From NCBI RefSeq assembly GCF_021728395.1, contig NZ_JAKKCM010000006.1:186001-250000 (forward strand): a stretch of 64,000 nt of DNA, read 5' to 3'. Below the pieces are notes generated by a model, which had not been told where the DNA came from, did no database searches, and was given only the letters and a program-made list of their open reading frames with translations. The DNA comes from Vibrio sp. J1-1 (lineage in GTDB: Bacteria; Pseudomonadota; Gammaproteobacteria; Enterobacterales; Vibrionaceae). This document shows positions 46,730 to 55,238 of this stretch, one piece after another (position 1 is the first letter of the stretch; the number at the start of each line of letters is the position of its first letter). Made by a program: the position numbers and the translations under genes.

Positions 46730-46858
46730 AAACTCACTCTTTCAGTCTGTGACAGTGTAAATGAAAACCAAATGTCCACATTTTGGACACAACATAGACG
46801 CTGCATGCGATCTCTCACATGCAGTGTCTAATTTTTTATAATTCTATCTGATTAAGGT

Positions 46859-48544
46859 TTACTCAGTGATGTATAGGTCTTTTGAGTAGATCTTTTCTTC
46901 TGCGTTGTTAGCTGGGAAGCCACCAACTTTAGGAGACAGTAGACGTGATTTCACGTACTGGTAGATAGGTGCAATAGGCATATCCTTCGCCATCGTTTTC
47001 TCAGCTTCCGCGTATAGTGCTTGGCGCTCTTCGTCTGATGTAGAAGCGAATGCTTTGTTCATAATCTCGTCGTATTCTTTACTGTCGTAGTGAATACCAC
47101 CAGTGGTGTTGTTACTCATCATTAGTGTTAGGAATGATGAAGCTTCGTTGTAGTCACCACACCAACCCGCACGAGCAACTTCGAAGTCACCAGAATCTTT
47201 AGTTGATAGATAAGTTTTCCACTCTTGGTTTTCTAGAGTTACGTCTAGACCCAGTGTTTTCTTCCACATAGAACCTAGAGCAACCGCCACTTTCTTGTGG
47301 TTTTCGTTGGTATTGTATAGAAGGTTAAATTTCAGTGGGTTGTCTTTACCGTAACCTGCTGCTTCTAGAAGACGTGCTGCTTCCGCGTTACGTTCTTTCT
47401 GAGTCATCTTGCCGTAGGCTGGCATTTCTGGGTTAAAGCCCGCTGTGATTTCAGGCGTTAGGAAGTAAGCTGGTTTTTGGCCTTGGCCCATGATCGCATC
47501 ACTTACGATGTCACGGTCGATCGCGTAAGAAATTGCTTTACGTACGCGTACATCATCAAATGGTGCTTTCTTAGTGTTGAAGAGGTAGTAGTAAGAACAT
47601 AGATTACCAGTAACAGAAACTTCTTCTGGGTGCTCTTTTTGTAGACGCTTGAAGTGCGCTATTGGTAGGTCATTGGTGAAGTCGATTTCACCCGACAGGA
47701 AACGATTCATTTCCGCTACCTGGTCTTCGATAGGTAGAAACGTAACTTTGTTCAAAGTGGTGTGCTCGTCGTCCCAGTATTGCTCGTTACGTTTTAATGC
47801 CAAACGTTCGTTTACAACCCAGTTATCCACAACATAAGCGCCGTTGCCTACGAAGTTTTCTGGTTTGGTCCACTGTTCACCGAACTTTTCAACCGTTGCT
47901 TGGTGTACAGGTTTCACTGTCGTGTGACCCATCATCATAACGAAGTACGGTACGGCAGTATCCAGCTCAACAACCAACGTGTGGTCGTCAACTGCTTTCA
48001 CACCTAGCTCGCTTTTATCTTTTTTACCAGCAACGATGTCTTTCGCATTCTTCATCTTGGTGTATTCCATGTACCAAGCGTATGGAGAAGCGGTTGCAGG
48101 ATCGACTGCACGCTGGAAGCTGTAGACGAAATCGCCAGCAGTCACAGGATCGCCGTTAGACCATTTTGCGTCTTTGCGTAGGTGGAAAGTGAATGTTTTG
48201 TTGTCTGCAGTTTCCCAAGATTCAGCAACACCAGGGATGGTATTACCATCTGCATCTTGGTTTACAAGGCCTTCAAGTAGATCGCGAATCACGTGAGATT
48301 CAGGAACACCTTGTGATTTGTGTGGGTCGATTGTCGCTACTTCTGTACCGTTACCACGCACTAATTCTTGAACCGCAGCAAGCTTTGGCTCCGAAGAATC
48401 AGATTTCGCTTCAGAGGCTGGGGCTGGTGCAGGAGCAGGCTGAGCTGCTTGCTTCTCTTCTGGCTTATCACCACCACAACCAGTAAGAGCTAGAGAAAGA
48501 CCAGCGCCAATGAATAAAGCGCGCGTGATTTTATTCTTATACAT
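46859..48544 (-). CDS. oppA: Oligopeptide-binding protein OppA (lipoprotein)
   Basis: OppA captures oligopeptides in the periplasm for OppBCDF. I choose the ATG at 48544, with GGAGTTTTACGC ahead of it, over a frame ten codons longer; this gives 561 residues and places a type II signal at the very start. The lipobox LTGC has Cys23, followed by a flexible Ala/Pro/Glu linker (residues 26-55). Binding-protein motifs include IDPHKSQGVPESHVIRDLLEGL and RVRKAISYAIDRD. Lipid anchoring, common in vibrio OppA, differs from the soluble E. coli protein. Confidence 0.95.
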   Translation of the reverse strand: MYKNKITRALFIGAGLSLALTGCGGDKPEEKQAAQPAPAPAPASEAKSDSSEPKLAAVQELVRGNGTEVATIDPHKSQGVPESHVIRDLLEGLVNQDADGNTIPGVAESWETADNKTFTFHLRKDAKWSNGDPVTAGDFVYSFQRAVDPATASPYAWYMEYTKMKNAKDIVAGKKDKSELGVKAVDDHTLVVELDTAVPYFVMMMGHTTVKPVHQATVEKFGEQWTKPENFVGNGAYVVDNWVVNERLALKRNEQYWDDEHTTLNKVTFLPIEDQVAEMNRFLSGEIDFTNDLPIAHFKRLQKEHPEEVSVTGNLCSYYYLFNTKKAPFDDVRVRKAISYAIDRDIVSDAIMGQGQKPAYFLTPEITAGFNPEMPAYGKMTQKERNAEAARLLEAAGYGKDNPLKFNLLYNTNENHKKVAVALGSMWKKTLGLDVTLENQEWKTYLSTKDSGDFEVARAGWCGDYNEASSFLTLMMSNNTTGGIHYDSKEYDEIMNKAFASTSDEERQALYAEAEKTMAKDMPIAPIYQYVKSRLLSPKVGGFPANNAEEKIYSKDLYITE

Positions 48545-49038
48545 GCGTAAAACTCCAAATTTTTTTGTTAGCATCCATGACCTCTTTGTAGGTTCACTAA
48601 AACGGGCAGTGATTTAGATTTTTCATCGCAAAAAAACTATGCAACAAAAACCTAAAACCATACAAAGACTGCGGCATACACTAGCAATCATTGAAGTTAT
48701 TTACCATAAAAATGTAGTAAAAAGACCGATAATCCTGCATCTGTCGCACACTTCCAGCAAAAAACGCTAATTAAAAACACTAGACCAGTAAAATAGGGAG
48801 TCAGACACCTCCTCAATAGATTAAAATTTCGATTACTCTACATTAAATCCATTTAATAGCATCATATACTAGCTTTAAGAACAACATTAACACTTATGAT
48901 ACACCAATCTTCGAAAACGTTTGCTTATATGTTGTTTGAGTGAACCAATATTGTGCAGATAAGTCGGAAATTTAGGCGAGATATTCGTGCTAGATGTGGT
49001 TGTTAATCACACAAGTAATTATGTAAAAAGGTATAAAC
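48545..49038. other. Intergenic region upstream of oppA
   Basis: This gap of about 500 bp is AT-rich. It must hold the oppA promoter and leader on the minus strand. I see no confident promoter pair, no RNA gene and no supported open frame. An imperfect TGTGG..TCACA palindrome at 48995-49011 has the wrong spacing for a good CRP site. Confidence 0.4.
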
Positions 49039-49072
49039 AAAAAAAGCTAAGCATCTGTAATACTTAGCTTTT
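49039..49072 (-). terminator. Rho-independent terminator of the moa operon
   Basis: A 10-bp stem (AAAAGCTAAG/CTTAGCTTTT) with an 11-nt loop is followed on the minus strand by seven T. It lies 32 bp after the moaE stop. Confidence 0.9.
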
Positions 49073-49103
49073 AATATTTATGTATGCAAGAAAACGTACT
49101 ACA

Positions 49104-49559
49104 CTACTTTTCCCAGCGTTTTACCGCTTTGTGATCAGTGTCTCTTGATTCTATCCAGCGATTTTCACTCGTTGTGCGTTCTTTTTTCCAAAATGGTGCG
49201 TTAGTTTTTAGATAATCCATAATGAATTCGCAAGCTTCAAATGCCGCACCACGATGGGCACTAGTAACACCAACAAAAACAATTTGATCACCGATGTCCA
49301 AATCACCGATACGATGGATAACACGCACACCAAGTAATGGCCAACGAGCTTCAGCTTGATTACAAATGTCGATAAGGCTCTTTTCTGTCATACCCGGATA
49401 ATGTTCGAGATGCAGACCAACAACGTTATCGCCCAAGTTCATATCGCGCACTTTACCGATAAATGTCACTATGGCACCAGAAGACGTTCCTTCGGATAAA
49501 CTTTGGTATTCTTGGTCGACAGAAAAGTCTTCAGCTTGTACAGAAACACGAGGATCCAT
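49104..49559 (-). CDS. moaE: Molybdopterin synthase large subunit MoaE
   Basis: MoaE with MoaD converts cyclic pyranopterin monophosphate to molybdopterin by inserting dithiolene sulfurs. The 151 residues match the family. Conserved stretches are GAIVTFIGKVRD, RVIHRIG and the HRGAAFEACEFIMDYLKTNAPFWKKE block, which holds the active-site lysines. The ATG at 49559 follows the moaD stop by one base, with GGAGGCTAAG upstream inside moaD. It is last in the operon. Confidence 0.96.
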   Translation of the reverse strand: MDPRVSVQAEDFSVDQEYQSLSEGTSSGAIVTFIGKVRDMNLGDNVVGLHLEHYPGMTEKSLIDICNQAEARWPLLGVRVIHRIGDLDIGDQIVFVGVTSAHRGAAFEACEFIMDYLKTNAPFWKKERTTSENRWIESRDTDHKAVKRWEK

Positions 49560-49560
49560 C

Positions 49561-49818
49561 TTAGCCTCCAGTCACTGGCGGGAAAAATGCCACTTCGTCA
49601 CCCGACTTCACTTCAGTATCTAGTGGCACAATAGACTGGTTAACAGCCGCAAGTAACTTTCCTGGCTCAAGAGCCAAGTCCCACTTACCTTCTTTTTCAG
49701 TGCCCTTTTCGACCAAATGAGCACGAACCGCTTCTACCGTTGCAAACTGACCTTCTAAATCAACACTGTCGATTCCCACCAACTCACGCGTCTGAGCGAA
49801 GAAAAGTACTTTGATCAT
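49561..49818 (-). CDS. moaD: Molybdopterin synthase sulfur carrier subunit MoaD
   Basis: MoaD is a ubiquitin-fold sulfur carrier whose C-terminal Gly-Gly is converted to a thiocarboxylate. The 85-residue protein ends FFPPVTGG, with the required GG. It starts [15 protein letters not shown]. Its ATG overlaps the moaC stop by 4 bp (ATGA), indicating coupling. Both neighbours and the GG tail make the call secure. Confidence 0.96.
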   Translation of the reverse strand: MIKVLFFAQTRELVGIDSVDLEGQFATVEAVRAHLVEKGTEKEGKWDLALEPGKLLAAVNQSIVPLDTEVKSGDEVAFFPPVTGG

Positions 49819-50294
49819 GATTCCACCTTAAAGTGTCCAGATTTTCCGCCCGTCTTCTCAAGAAGACGAACCTGACCAATGACCATATCTTTTTGCACCG
49901 CTTTACACATGTCATAAATAGTCAACGCTGCGACAGAAGCCGCAGTTAACGCTTCCATCTCTACGCCTGTTTTACCTGCAAGTTTACAAACAGACTCGAT
50001 ACGAACCTTGCTCTCCGATTCAATCGCTTCTAACTGAACTTCAACTTTAGACAGTAAAAGAGGATGACAAAGCGGAATCAAATCCCAGGTTTTTTTCGCG
50101 GCTTGAATGCCTGCTATACGTGCGGTAGCAAACACATCGCCTTTATGATGTTGACCAGAAACAATCAATTCAAGTGTCTCAGGTGCCATATGAACAAACG
50201 CTTCTGCTCGAGCTTCACGAACCGTTTCTGTTTTTGCCGAAACATCGACCATGTTAGCTTCGCCAGATGCATTAATGTGTGTAAATTGGGTCAT
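49815..50294 (-). CDS. moaC: Cyclic pyranopterin monophosphate synthase MoaC
   Basis: MoaC converts the MoaA product, 3',8-cyclo-GTP, to cyclic pyranopterin monophosphate. The 159-residue protein has the conserved motifs [24 protein letters not shown] and [23 protein letters not shown], the latter two lining the active site. The ATG at 50294 follows GGAAAAG. It lies 27 bp downstream of moaB and overlaps moaD. Confidence 0.97.
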   Translation of the reverse strand: MTQFTHINASGEANMVDVSAKTETVREARAEAFVHMAPETLELIVSGQHHKGDVFATARIAGIQAAKKTWDLIPLCHPLLLSKVEVQLEAIESESKVRIESVCKLAGKTGVEMEALTAASVAALTIYDMCKAVQKDMVIGQVRLLEKTGGKSGHFKVES

Positions 50295-50321
50295 TGCTTT
50301 TCCTTCACTTATTAGAAAAGG

Positions 50322-50834
50322 TTATACAGATAGGTGCGGCATAAAGTTACAAGGGCGGTGACTCGCGTCCATCTGCTGCTTGATAATTTTCGTCCATCCA
50401 GTACGGCACGCACCTGTAGAACCCGGCATAGCAAAAATAACGGTGTGGTTAGCAAAACCAGCAATAGCACGTGACTGGATTGTCGATGTACCAATTTCTT
50501 CATAAGAAACCATTCGGAATAACTCGCCAAAGCCTTCCACTTCTTTATCAAAAAGCGGCTTAAGTGCTTCAGGAGTGCTGTCACGAGAAGTAAAACCTGT
50601 ACCACCAGTAATCATGACCGCTTGTACGTTTTCGTCAGCAATCCATTGAGAAACAATCGCTCGAATCTTATACATATCATCAATTACGATTTGCTTGTCA
50701 ACGACATGGTGGCCGGCTTCTTGCGCGTGTTCTACAAGGTAGCGACCTGATGTGTCATTTTCTTCAGTGCGAGTGTCGGATACCGTTAGAACGGCAATAT
50801 TTGCAGGTTGAAATTTGCTTTCAGCGTGACCCAT
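50322..50834 (-). CDS. moaB: Molybdenum cofactor biosynthesis protein MoaB
   Basis: MoaB resembles the molybdopterin adenylyltransferase domain MogA; its precise duty in bacteria that also have MogA is uncertain. The 170-residue protein carries VLTVSDTRTEENDTSG, the MPT-binding motif ITGGTGFTSRDSTPEAL and FAMPGSTGACRTGWTKII. The ATG at 50834 is 5 nt after AGGTG. It is 100 bp downstream of moaA in the moaABCDE order known from E. coli. Confidence 0.95.
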   Translation of the reverse strand: MGHAESKFQPANIAVLTVSDTRTEENDTSGRYLVEHAQEAGHHVVDKQIVIDDMYKIRAIVSQWIADENVQAVMITGGTGFTSRDSTPEALKPLFDKEVEGFGELFRMVSYEEIGTSTIQSRAIAGFANHTVIFAMPGSTGACRTGWTKIIKQQMDASHRPCNFMPHLSV

Positions 50835-50934
50835 TAGTTCACCTATTCTCTAAAGTTAGCTTGGATTCGTTAAATCGATTCAGGAAATATCATCGAGAAA
50901 GCCCGCGAGCTTCCTCTATAAAATTTGTGTGATG

Positions 50935-51924
50935 TTAGCCGCCAATGGACGCGAGATGAGGCGTCATCCCTGTGTTGCCATCATGCAAGAAGTGACTGAC
51001 AGACTTAGTCTGCAGTTGAGCTTGAATACGCTCAATTAACTCTTTCTCTTGATCATCACCTTGCAGAAGGTCACGTAAGTCAATGCCATGCTCACCAAAC
51101 AAACACAGATGCAGCTTACCCATGGCAGACACACGAAGCCGGTTACAGCTCTCACAAAAGTCTTTCTCATAAGGCATAATTAGCCCAATTTCACCCTTGT
51201 AATCCGGGTGAACGAATACCTGAGCAGGGCCATCATTGTGAGAACGGACTTTCAGTAACCATCCATTAGCAATGAGCTGATTACGGATCGCGACACCAGA
51301 CACGTGATGCTTATTAAACAAGTCATCCATTTCCCCCGTCTGCATCAGTTCAATAAAACGCAATTGAATTGGTCTATCTTTGATCCAGTTGAGAAAAGCA
51401 GGCAGCTCTTGATGGTTGAGATCTTTCATCAACACCACGTTCACTTTCACTTGTTCATAGCCGACTTCAAACGCACGCTCGATACCATTCATCACTTCGG
51501 TGAACTTATTTTCACCTGTGATTTGATGGAACATCCGAGGGTCCAGACTATCCACACTCACATTGATGTGCGTTAGACCGGCTTCTCGCCAGTCAGCAAC
51601 CTGTTTGGCCATGCGATAGCCATTCGTCGTTGTCGCGACTTTCTCAATACCAGGTGTCGTTGCGACAGCATGGATGATGTCAGTAAAGTCTTTACGTAAA
51701 CTTGGCTCACCACCAGTAATGCGGACTTTTGAAGTGCCACAGTCTGCAAATGCGGTGACTACCCGCTTAATTTCAGGTAGTGATAAAAAAGACGAGTTTT
51801 TTTTGCCCGAAGGTTTATAACCATCAGGCAGGCAATAGGTACATTTGAAATTACAAACGTCGGTAACAGACAGACGTAAGTAATAGAATTTACGATGAAA
51901 TTTGTCTTCGAATTGTTGCGCCAC
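50935..51924 (-). CDS. moaA: GTP 3',8-cyclase MoaA (radical SAM)
   Basis: MoaA starts molybdenum-cofactor synthesis by rearranging GTP with radical SAM chemistry. I choose the GTG at 51924, giving 329 residues (same as E. coli), because AAAGG is well spaced and the riboswitch expression platform ends exactly there. A TTG five codons upstream is in frame but lies within the riboswitch. The radical-SAM cysteines are Cys24, Cys28 and Cys31 (CNFKCTYC). The second cluster cysteines lie in [10 protein letters not shown] and HLCLFG. The functional C-terminal Gly-Gly is present (ASIGG). Confidence 0.96.
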   Translation of the reverse strand: MAQQFEDKFHRKFYYLRLSVTDVCNFKCTYCLPDGYKPSGKKNSSFLSLPEIKRVVTAFADCGTSKVRITGGEPSLRKDFTDIIHAVATTPGIEKVATTTNGYRMAKQVADWREAGLTHINVSVDSLDPRMFHQITGENKFTEVMNGIERAFEVGYEQVKVNVVLMKDLNHQELPAFLNWIKDRPIQLRFIELMQTGEMDDLFNKHHVSGVAIRNQLIANGWLLKVRSHNDGPAQVFVHPDYKGEIGLIMPYEKDFCESCNRLRVSAMGKLHLCLFGEHGIDLRDLLQGDDQEKELIERIQAQLQTKSVSHFLHDGNTGMTPHLASIGG

Positions 51925-52050
51925 GGAACACCTTTCCAAACACGGGAGGCGTGGTCATTTCCAACCAAGCCCTTGTGGCAGTATGCCACTGGCTCAGAAC
52001 ACCTATCCTTAATCGAACTTAGTGTTGTGAGCTCGGAGTTATGGCAACCA
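51925..52050 (-). promoter_or_regulatory. Molybdenum-cofactor riboswitch upstream of moaA
   Basis: The minus-strand leader closely matches the Moco RNA motif known upstream of E. coli moaA. Its 3' part reads GAAATGACCACGCCTCCCGT then GTTTGGAAAGGTGTTCC, against the E. coli GAAAUGACUUCGCCUCCCGU and AUCUGGAAAGGUGUAC (recalled). A conserved CTCCGAGC segment lies at the 5' side near 52031-52038 and a GTGGCATACTGCCAC hairpin sits in between. The ribosome-binding site AAAGG lies in the 3' arm, consistent with translational control by the cofactor. Recognition is by memory, not by covariance search. Confidence 0.88.
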
Positions 52051-52056
52051 GAGAAA

Positions 52057-52085
52057 ATAACACTCTGATAGCTTTGCTGTGTAAA
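52057..52085 (-). promoter_or_regulatory. Probable moaA promoter
   Basis: On the minus strand, TTTACA (52085-52080), a 17-bp spacer and TGTTAT (52062-52057) predict a start near 52050, just ahead of the riboswitch. Confidence 0.55.
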
Positions 52086-52230
52086 ATACTGAATATTTAT
52101 AAGGGAATCCAGACTTGAGGACTAAAAAATATCTCAAGTCACACAATTTACCGCTAAGTGAGTACCGTTAGTGCACTCATTACGTTAAATTGTAGCCGTT
52201 TTTACGAATTTTATTAGAAGAATGTAACGT

Positions 52231-53127
52231 ATGAGTATCTATACGGATAACAAAGTAGTCGCAGTTGGCGGTGGCCATGGTTTAGGTAGAATGCTAGCAG
52301 CTCTGAGCGATTTCCGGGGTAATGCAACGGGTATAGTTGCTACCACTGATAATGGCGGCTCCACTGGCCGGATTCGTCATTGTCAGGGTGGTATTGCTTG
52401 GGGTGATATGCGCAACTGCATCAATCAGCTGATCACTGAACCGTCAATCAGTTCAATGATGTTCGAATATCGCTTCAAGGGCAGTGGCGAACTTGACGGA
52501 CATAATTTAGGAAATTTAATGCTCACCGCTCTGGACAACCTTTCGGTCCGTCCATTAGATGCCATCAATCTTATCCGCAATATGCTTAAAGTCGATGTGA
52601 ATATTCTCCCGATGTCAGAACACCCATCCGATCTGTCAGCCCTATCTGTCGATGGCAAATGGGTCACAGGAGAAACGAATGTCGACCATATGGATACTGA
52701 CCTTCGCCGTTTAGACCTTTCTCCTGAAGTCCCTGCAACAAAAGAAGCAGTGGCTGCATTGTCAGAGGCGAATGCTATTGTTCTGGGGCCGGGAAGCTTT
52801 CTGACCAGCATCATGCCACCACTTTTATTGCCAGAGTTAGGTAAAGCGATCGCTAACAATAAAAACGCCAAAGTCATTTTTGTGGCGAATTTGAGTCCCG
52901 AGTATGGCCCTGCGGGTCGTATGACCATGGAGCAAAAATTAGAGTGGTGTGAACGCGCATTACAAGGCAGAAAAATCGATGTCGTTCTTGCGGAAAAAGC
53001 AGAACAAGACGTACTCAATAGATGGAATGTTGTCACTGAGTCACTGGCTTCAACTAATCGTGACTGGCGTCATGACCGTAATAAGCTCAAGCAAGCCATC
53101 GAAGATCAACTTCTTAGCCAGAGTTAA
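52231..53127 (+). CDS. ybhK: YvcK/CofD-like protein (YbhK family)
   Basis: This 298-residue Rossmann-fold protein belongs to the CofD/UPF0052 family. In Bacillus YvcK affects gluconeogenic growth and cell-wall synthesis and binds UDP-sugars; the gammaproteobacterial YbhK role is less known. Motifs: VVAVGGGHGLGRMLAALSDF at the N-terminus, TTDNGGSTGRIR and GPGSFLTSIMPPLLLPEL. It is divergent from moaA, as in E. coli (ybhK-moaA), although no functional link to molybdopterin is known to me. A 8-bp inverted repeat GACTTGAG/CTCAAGTC lies upstream at 52112-52140. Confidence 0.9.
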   Translation: MSIYTDNKVVAVGGGHGLGRMLAALSDFRGNATGIVATTDNGGSTGRIRHCQGGIAWGDMRNCINQLITEPSISSMMFEYRFKGSGELDGHNLGNLMLTALDNLSVRPLDAINLIRNMLKVDVNILPMSEHPSDLSALSVDGKWVTGETNVDHMDTDLRRLDLSPEVPATKEAVAALSEANAIVLGPGSFLTSIMPPLLLPELGKAIANNKNAKVIFVANLSPEYGPAGRMTMEQKLEWCERALQGRKIDVVLAEKAEQDVLNRWNVVTESLASTNRDWRHDRNKLKQAIEDQLLSQS

Positions 53128-53142
53128 TCTTATCCAGAAACA

Positions 53143-53175
53143 GTAAAGCCCTTCACTTCAAGTGAGGGGTTTTAC
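53143..53175. terminator. Bidirectional hairpin between ybhK and luxU
   Basis: GTAAAGCCCTTCACTT and AAGTGAGGGGTTTTAC pair almost perfectly, with only G-T wobbles. The genes converge here. The downstream T tract is short on both strands. Confidence 0.7.
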
Positions 53176-53198
53176 TGTTGCTCTTCGCTTTTTGTCGA

Positions 53199-53543
53199 CT
53201 ATAGGCTCCAGGAGCGGTAAACCTCTTGAGTATCGCGCAGAACACCAATCATTGTGGTGACTTCTTCTCCTTCTACCGCCAACTCTCCCGCTTTAGCTTT
53301 CTTATCAATAGATATTGCTAAGTCACATAAACGATCGGCACCAAAACTGGCTGCACTACTTTTTAACGCATGGCTGATTTCTTTCAAATACATTAGCTGC
53401 TCTGTGCCATCGTACTTAGACAAATTTTTAATGTAAGTGTCTATTTCACCTAAAAAAATATCAAGCAGCACTGGCACATTGTCGCTGCCAATCTCCATGG
53501 ACAGATCTTCTATTTTCTTCTGGTTCAGTATATTCATGCTCAT
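53199..53543 (-). CDS. luxU: Phosphorelay protein LuxU
   Basis: LuxU is the histidine phosphotransfer protein that relays phosphate between hybrid quorum-sensing kinases (LuxN, LuxQ, CqsS type) and LuxO. The 114-residue protein is a single Hpt domain. His58 in [19 protein letters not shown] is the phospho-acceptor, identical in position to V. harveyi LuxU. The ATG at 53543 overlaps the luxO stop by 4 bp (ATGA), indicating coupled translation. Length and partner gene make the assignment certain. Confidence 0.97.
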   Translation of the reverse strand: MSMNILNQKKIEDLSMEIGSDNVPVLLDIFLGEIDTYIKNLSKYDGTEQLMYLKEISHALKSSAASFGADRLCDLAISIDKKAKAGELAVEGEEVTTMIGVLRDTQEVYRSWSL

Positions 53544-54946
53544 ACCTTTTGCCGCTCATCCTTGCTGTTCCATGCTTGCAACTTACGGTAAATCGTCGAT
53601 GGGCTGACATCAAGATACCCTGCCGCTCGAGGAATATTACCGTCACAGGCTTCAATCGCGCGTTCAATAGCCGTTTTTTCCATAATCCATAGAGGCACAA
53701 TGTCCGATGCTGTCATCACTGGAGACTCAACTGTGGATCTTGATGTCTTACGCTCCAGAGGCAGATTCAATGGTGGCGGAAGCATATCCAAAGTAATTTC
53801 TTTACCGTGATTCAACACTACGATATTACGCAGAACGTTTTGTAACTGACGTACGTTGCCGGGCCATTCATAGTTATTGAATCGATCAATCACCTCTTGG
53901 GAAAAACGCACAAAGCCTTTCCCCTCTTCATGGGACATGTAGCCCAGCAGCGAGTAGGCAATTTCCACAACGTCTTCACCACGTTCCCGCAAAGGTGGAA
54001 GATGCAATGGAATAACGTATAAACGATAGTATAAGTCTTCACGAAAGCGCCCTTCCTGAACCTCTTTCCAAGGGTCTCGGTTGGTGGCACACACGAAGCG
54101 CACATCCACGCTTTTCATTTTTGATGAACCTACTTTCTGGAACGTCCCCGTTTGGATAAATCGCAATAACTTGGTCTGCAAGTCCAAATCCATCTCACAC
54201 AATTCATCGAGGAAAAGCGTACCACCATCCGCCAATTCCGCAGCACCTTGACGATCGTTAGCCGCCCCCGTAAACGCACCTTTTACATGACCAAACAACT
54301 CACTTTCAATCAGATCTTTGGGGATTGCCGCACAGTTAATCGCGATAAAAGGTTTGTCACCTCGTTTGCTAGCAGCATGAATAGCTTCGGCACACACCTC
54401 TTTACCCGTACCACTTTCACCAGTAATGAAAATACTCGCCTTACTGCTCGCTGCTGAATCAATCGTGCGGTAAACCTGCTGCATGGTTTGGCTACTACCG
54501 ATGAAACCCTGATAATTCTGGTTTCCGGGATTATCCGCTTCGTTTTTTAACTTGGTTGCTTTTCGTATCGCATTGTTCACCGTGACACGTAAGCGGTCGG
54601 CTTCGCACGGTTTAATTAAAAAATCTTGAGAGCCATGACGCATCGCTTCTACCGCAGTATCGATAGAGCCGTGTGCGGTCATAAAGATGATAGGAACGTC
54701 TGGATGACTTTGTTTCACTGCATGTAGAACGTCCATACCCGTCATGTCAGGCAGGCGAAGATCAAGCAGAATAAGATCGGGGATACGATGTTTAAGACTT
54801 TCGATCGCATCACGCCCAGTACCGACAATATTGATGTCAATACCTAGTGGCGTTAGGTAAGAGCGATACAACGCCGCAACGGACGCCGTATCCTCGACCA
54901 TTAACAGATAACGAGCCTTTGGATCTTTAGTAGTTTGTTGTTGCAT
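53540..54946 (-). CDS. luxO: Quorum-sensing response regulator LuxO (sigma-54 activator)
   Basis: Phosphorylated LuxO with sigma-54 activates the Qrr small RNAs at low cell density. The 468-residue protein has a receiver domain (residues 14-135; phospho-acceptor Asp62 in [11 protein letters not shown], equal to Asp47 of shorter annotations that start at MVEDTASV). An AAA+ domain carries Walker A GESGTGKE and the sigma-54 contact loop GAFTGA, and a Fis-type helix-turn-helix closes the protein ([20 protein letters not shown]). It overlaps luxU and is divergent from qrr1. The N-terminal 15 residues depend on which ATG is used. Confidence 0.98.
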   Translation of the reverse strand: MQQQTTKDPKARYLLMVEDTASVAALYRSYLTPLGIDINIVGTGRDAIESLKHRIPDLILLDLRLPDMTGMDVLHAVKQSHPDVPIIFMTAHGSIDTAVEAMRHGSQDFLIKPCEADRLRVTVNNAIRKATKLKNEADNPGNQNYQGFIGSSQTMQQVYRTIDSAASSKASIFITGESGTGKEVCAEAIHAASKRGDKPFIAINCAAIPKDLIESELFGHVKGAFTGAANDRQGAAELADGGTLFLDELCEMDLDLQTKLLRFIQTGTFQKVGSSKMKSVDVRFVCATNRDPWKEVQEGRFREDLYYRLYVIPLHLPPLRERGEDVVEIAYSLLGYMSHEEGKGFVRFSQEVIDRFNNYEWPGNVRQLQNVLRNIVVLNHGKEITLDMLPPPLNLPLERKTSRSTVESPVMTASDIVPLWIMEKTAIERAIEACDGNIPRAAGYLDVSPSTIYRKLQAWNSKDERQKV

Positions 54947-54995
54947 AACCTAGCTAGCTTTTTTGTAATCTTTTAAACAATAATCGCATTCCGCT

Positions 54996-55008
54996 TTGCA
55001 TTATGCAA
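54996..55008. promoter_or_regulatory. LuxO operator
   Basis: TTGCATTATGCAA is a perfect match to the LuxO site consensus TTGCA-W3-TGCAA. It lies about 65 bp upstream of the -24 element of qrr1 and 50 bp from the luxO start, placed to activate qrr1 and possibly to autoregulate luxO. Qrr promoters often have two sites; I see only one clear one. Confidence 0.85.
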
Positions 55009-55072
55009 ATAACAATACTTAAATCAGGGGCAATTTAGATCAATAAAAATGGAGATCAATAAGTTAAGAATT

Positions 55073-55088
55073 TGGCATAAATCATGCT
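55073..55088 (+). promoter_or_regulatory. Sigma-54 promoter of qrr1
   Basis: TGGCATAAATCATGCT fits the -24/-12 consensus, with GG at 55074-55075 and GC at 55086-55087, exactly 12 bp apart. The transcription start is predicted near 55099. Confidence 0.9.
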
Positions 55089-55098
55089 CGATTAACTC

Positions 55099-55193
55099 TG
55101 ACCCCTCGGGTCACCTAGCCAACTGACGTTGTTAGTGAACATTATGTTCGCAAATAAAGCCAATAGAAACGACTGCCTATTGGCTTCTTTTTT
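55099..55193 (+). ncRNA. qrr1: Quorum-regulatory small RNA Qrr1
   Basis: Qrr RNAs, with Hfq, control the master regulators LuxR/HapR and AphA at low cell density. The predicted transcript of about 95 nt starts with a TGACCC/GGGTCA hairpin, then has the near-invariant Qrr targeting core CCAACTGACGTTGTTAG (from about 55118), and a second stem GTGAAC..GTTCGC. It ends with a terminator whose arms are AAGCCAATAG and CTATTGGCTT followed by CTTTTTT. It is divergent from luxO, the hallmark position of Qrr1. Other qrr genes would lie elsewhere in the genome. Confidence 0.97.
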
Positions 55194-55238
55194 GCCTGAC
55201 GTATCGGGTTTCGGGTTGGTCAATGAGTAGCGTTAAAC

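Noticed and set aside
48995-49011. CRP-like site TGTGG..TCACA upstream of oppA
   Set aside because: The spacing is 7 rather than 6 and one half site has a mismatch. It is also more than 450 bp from oppA.
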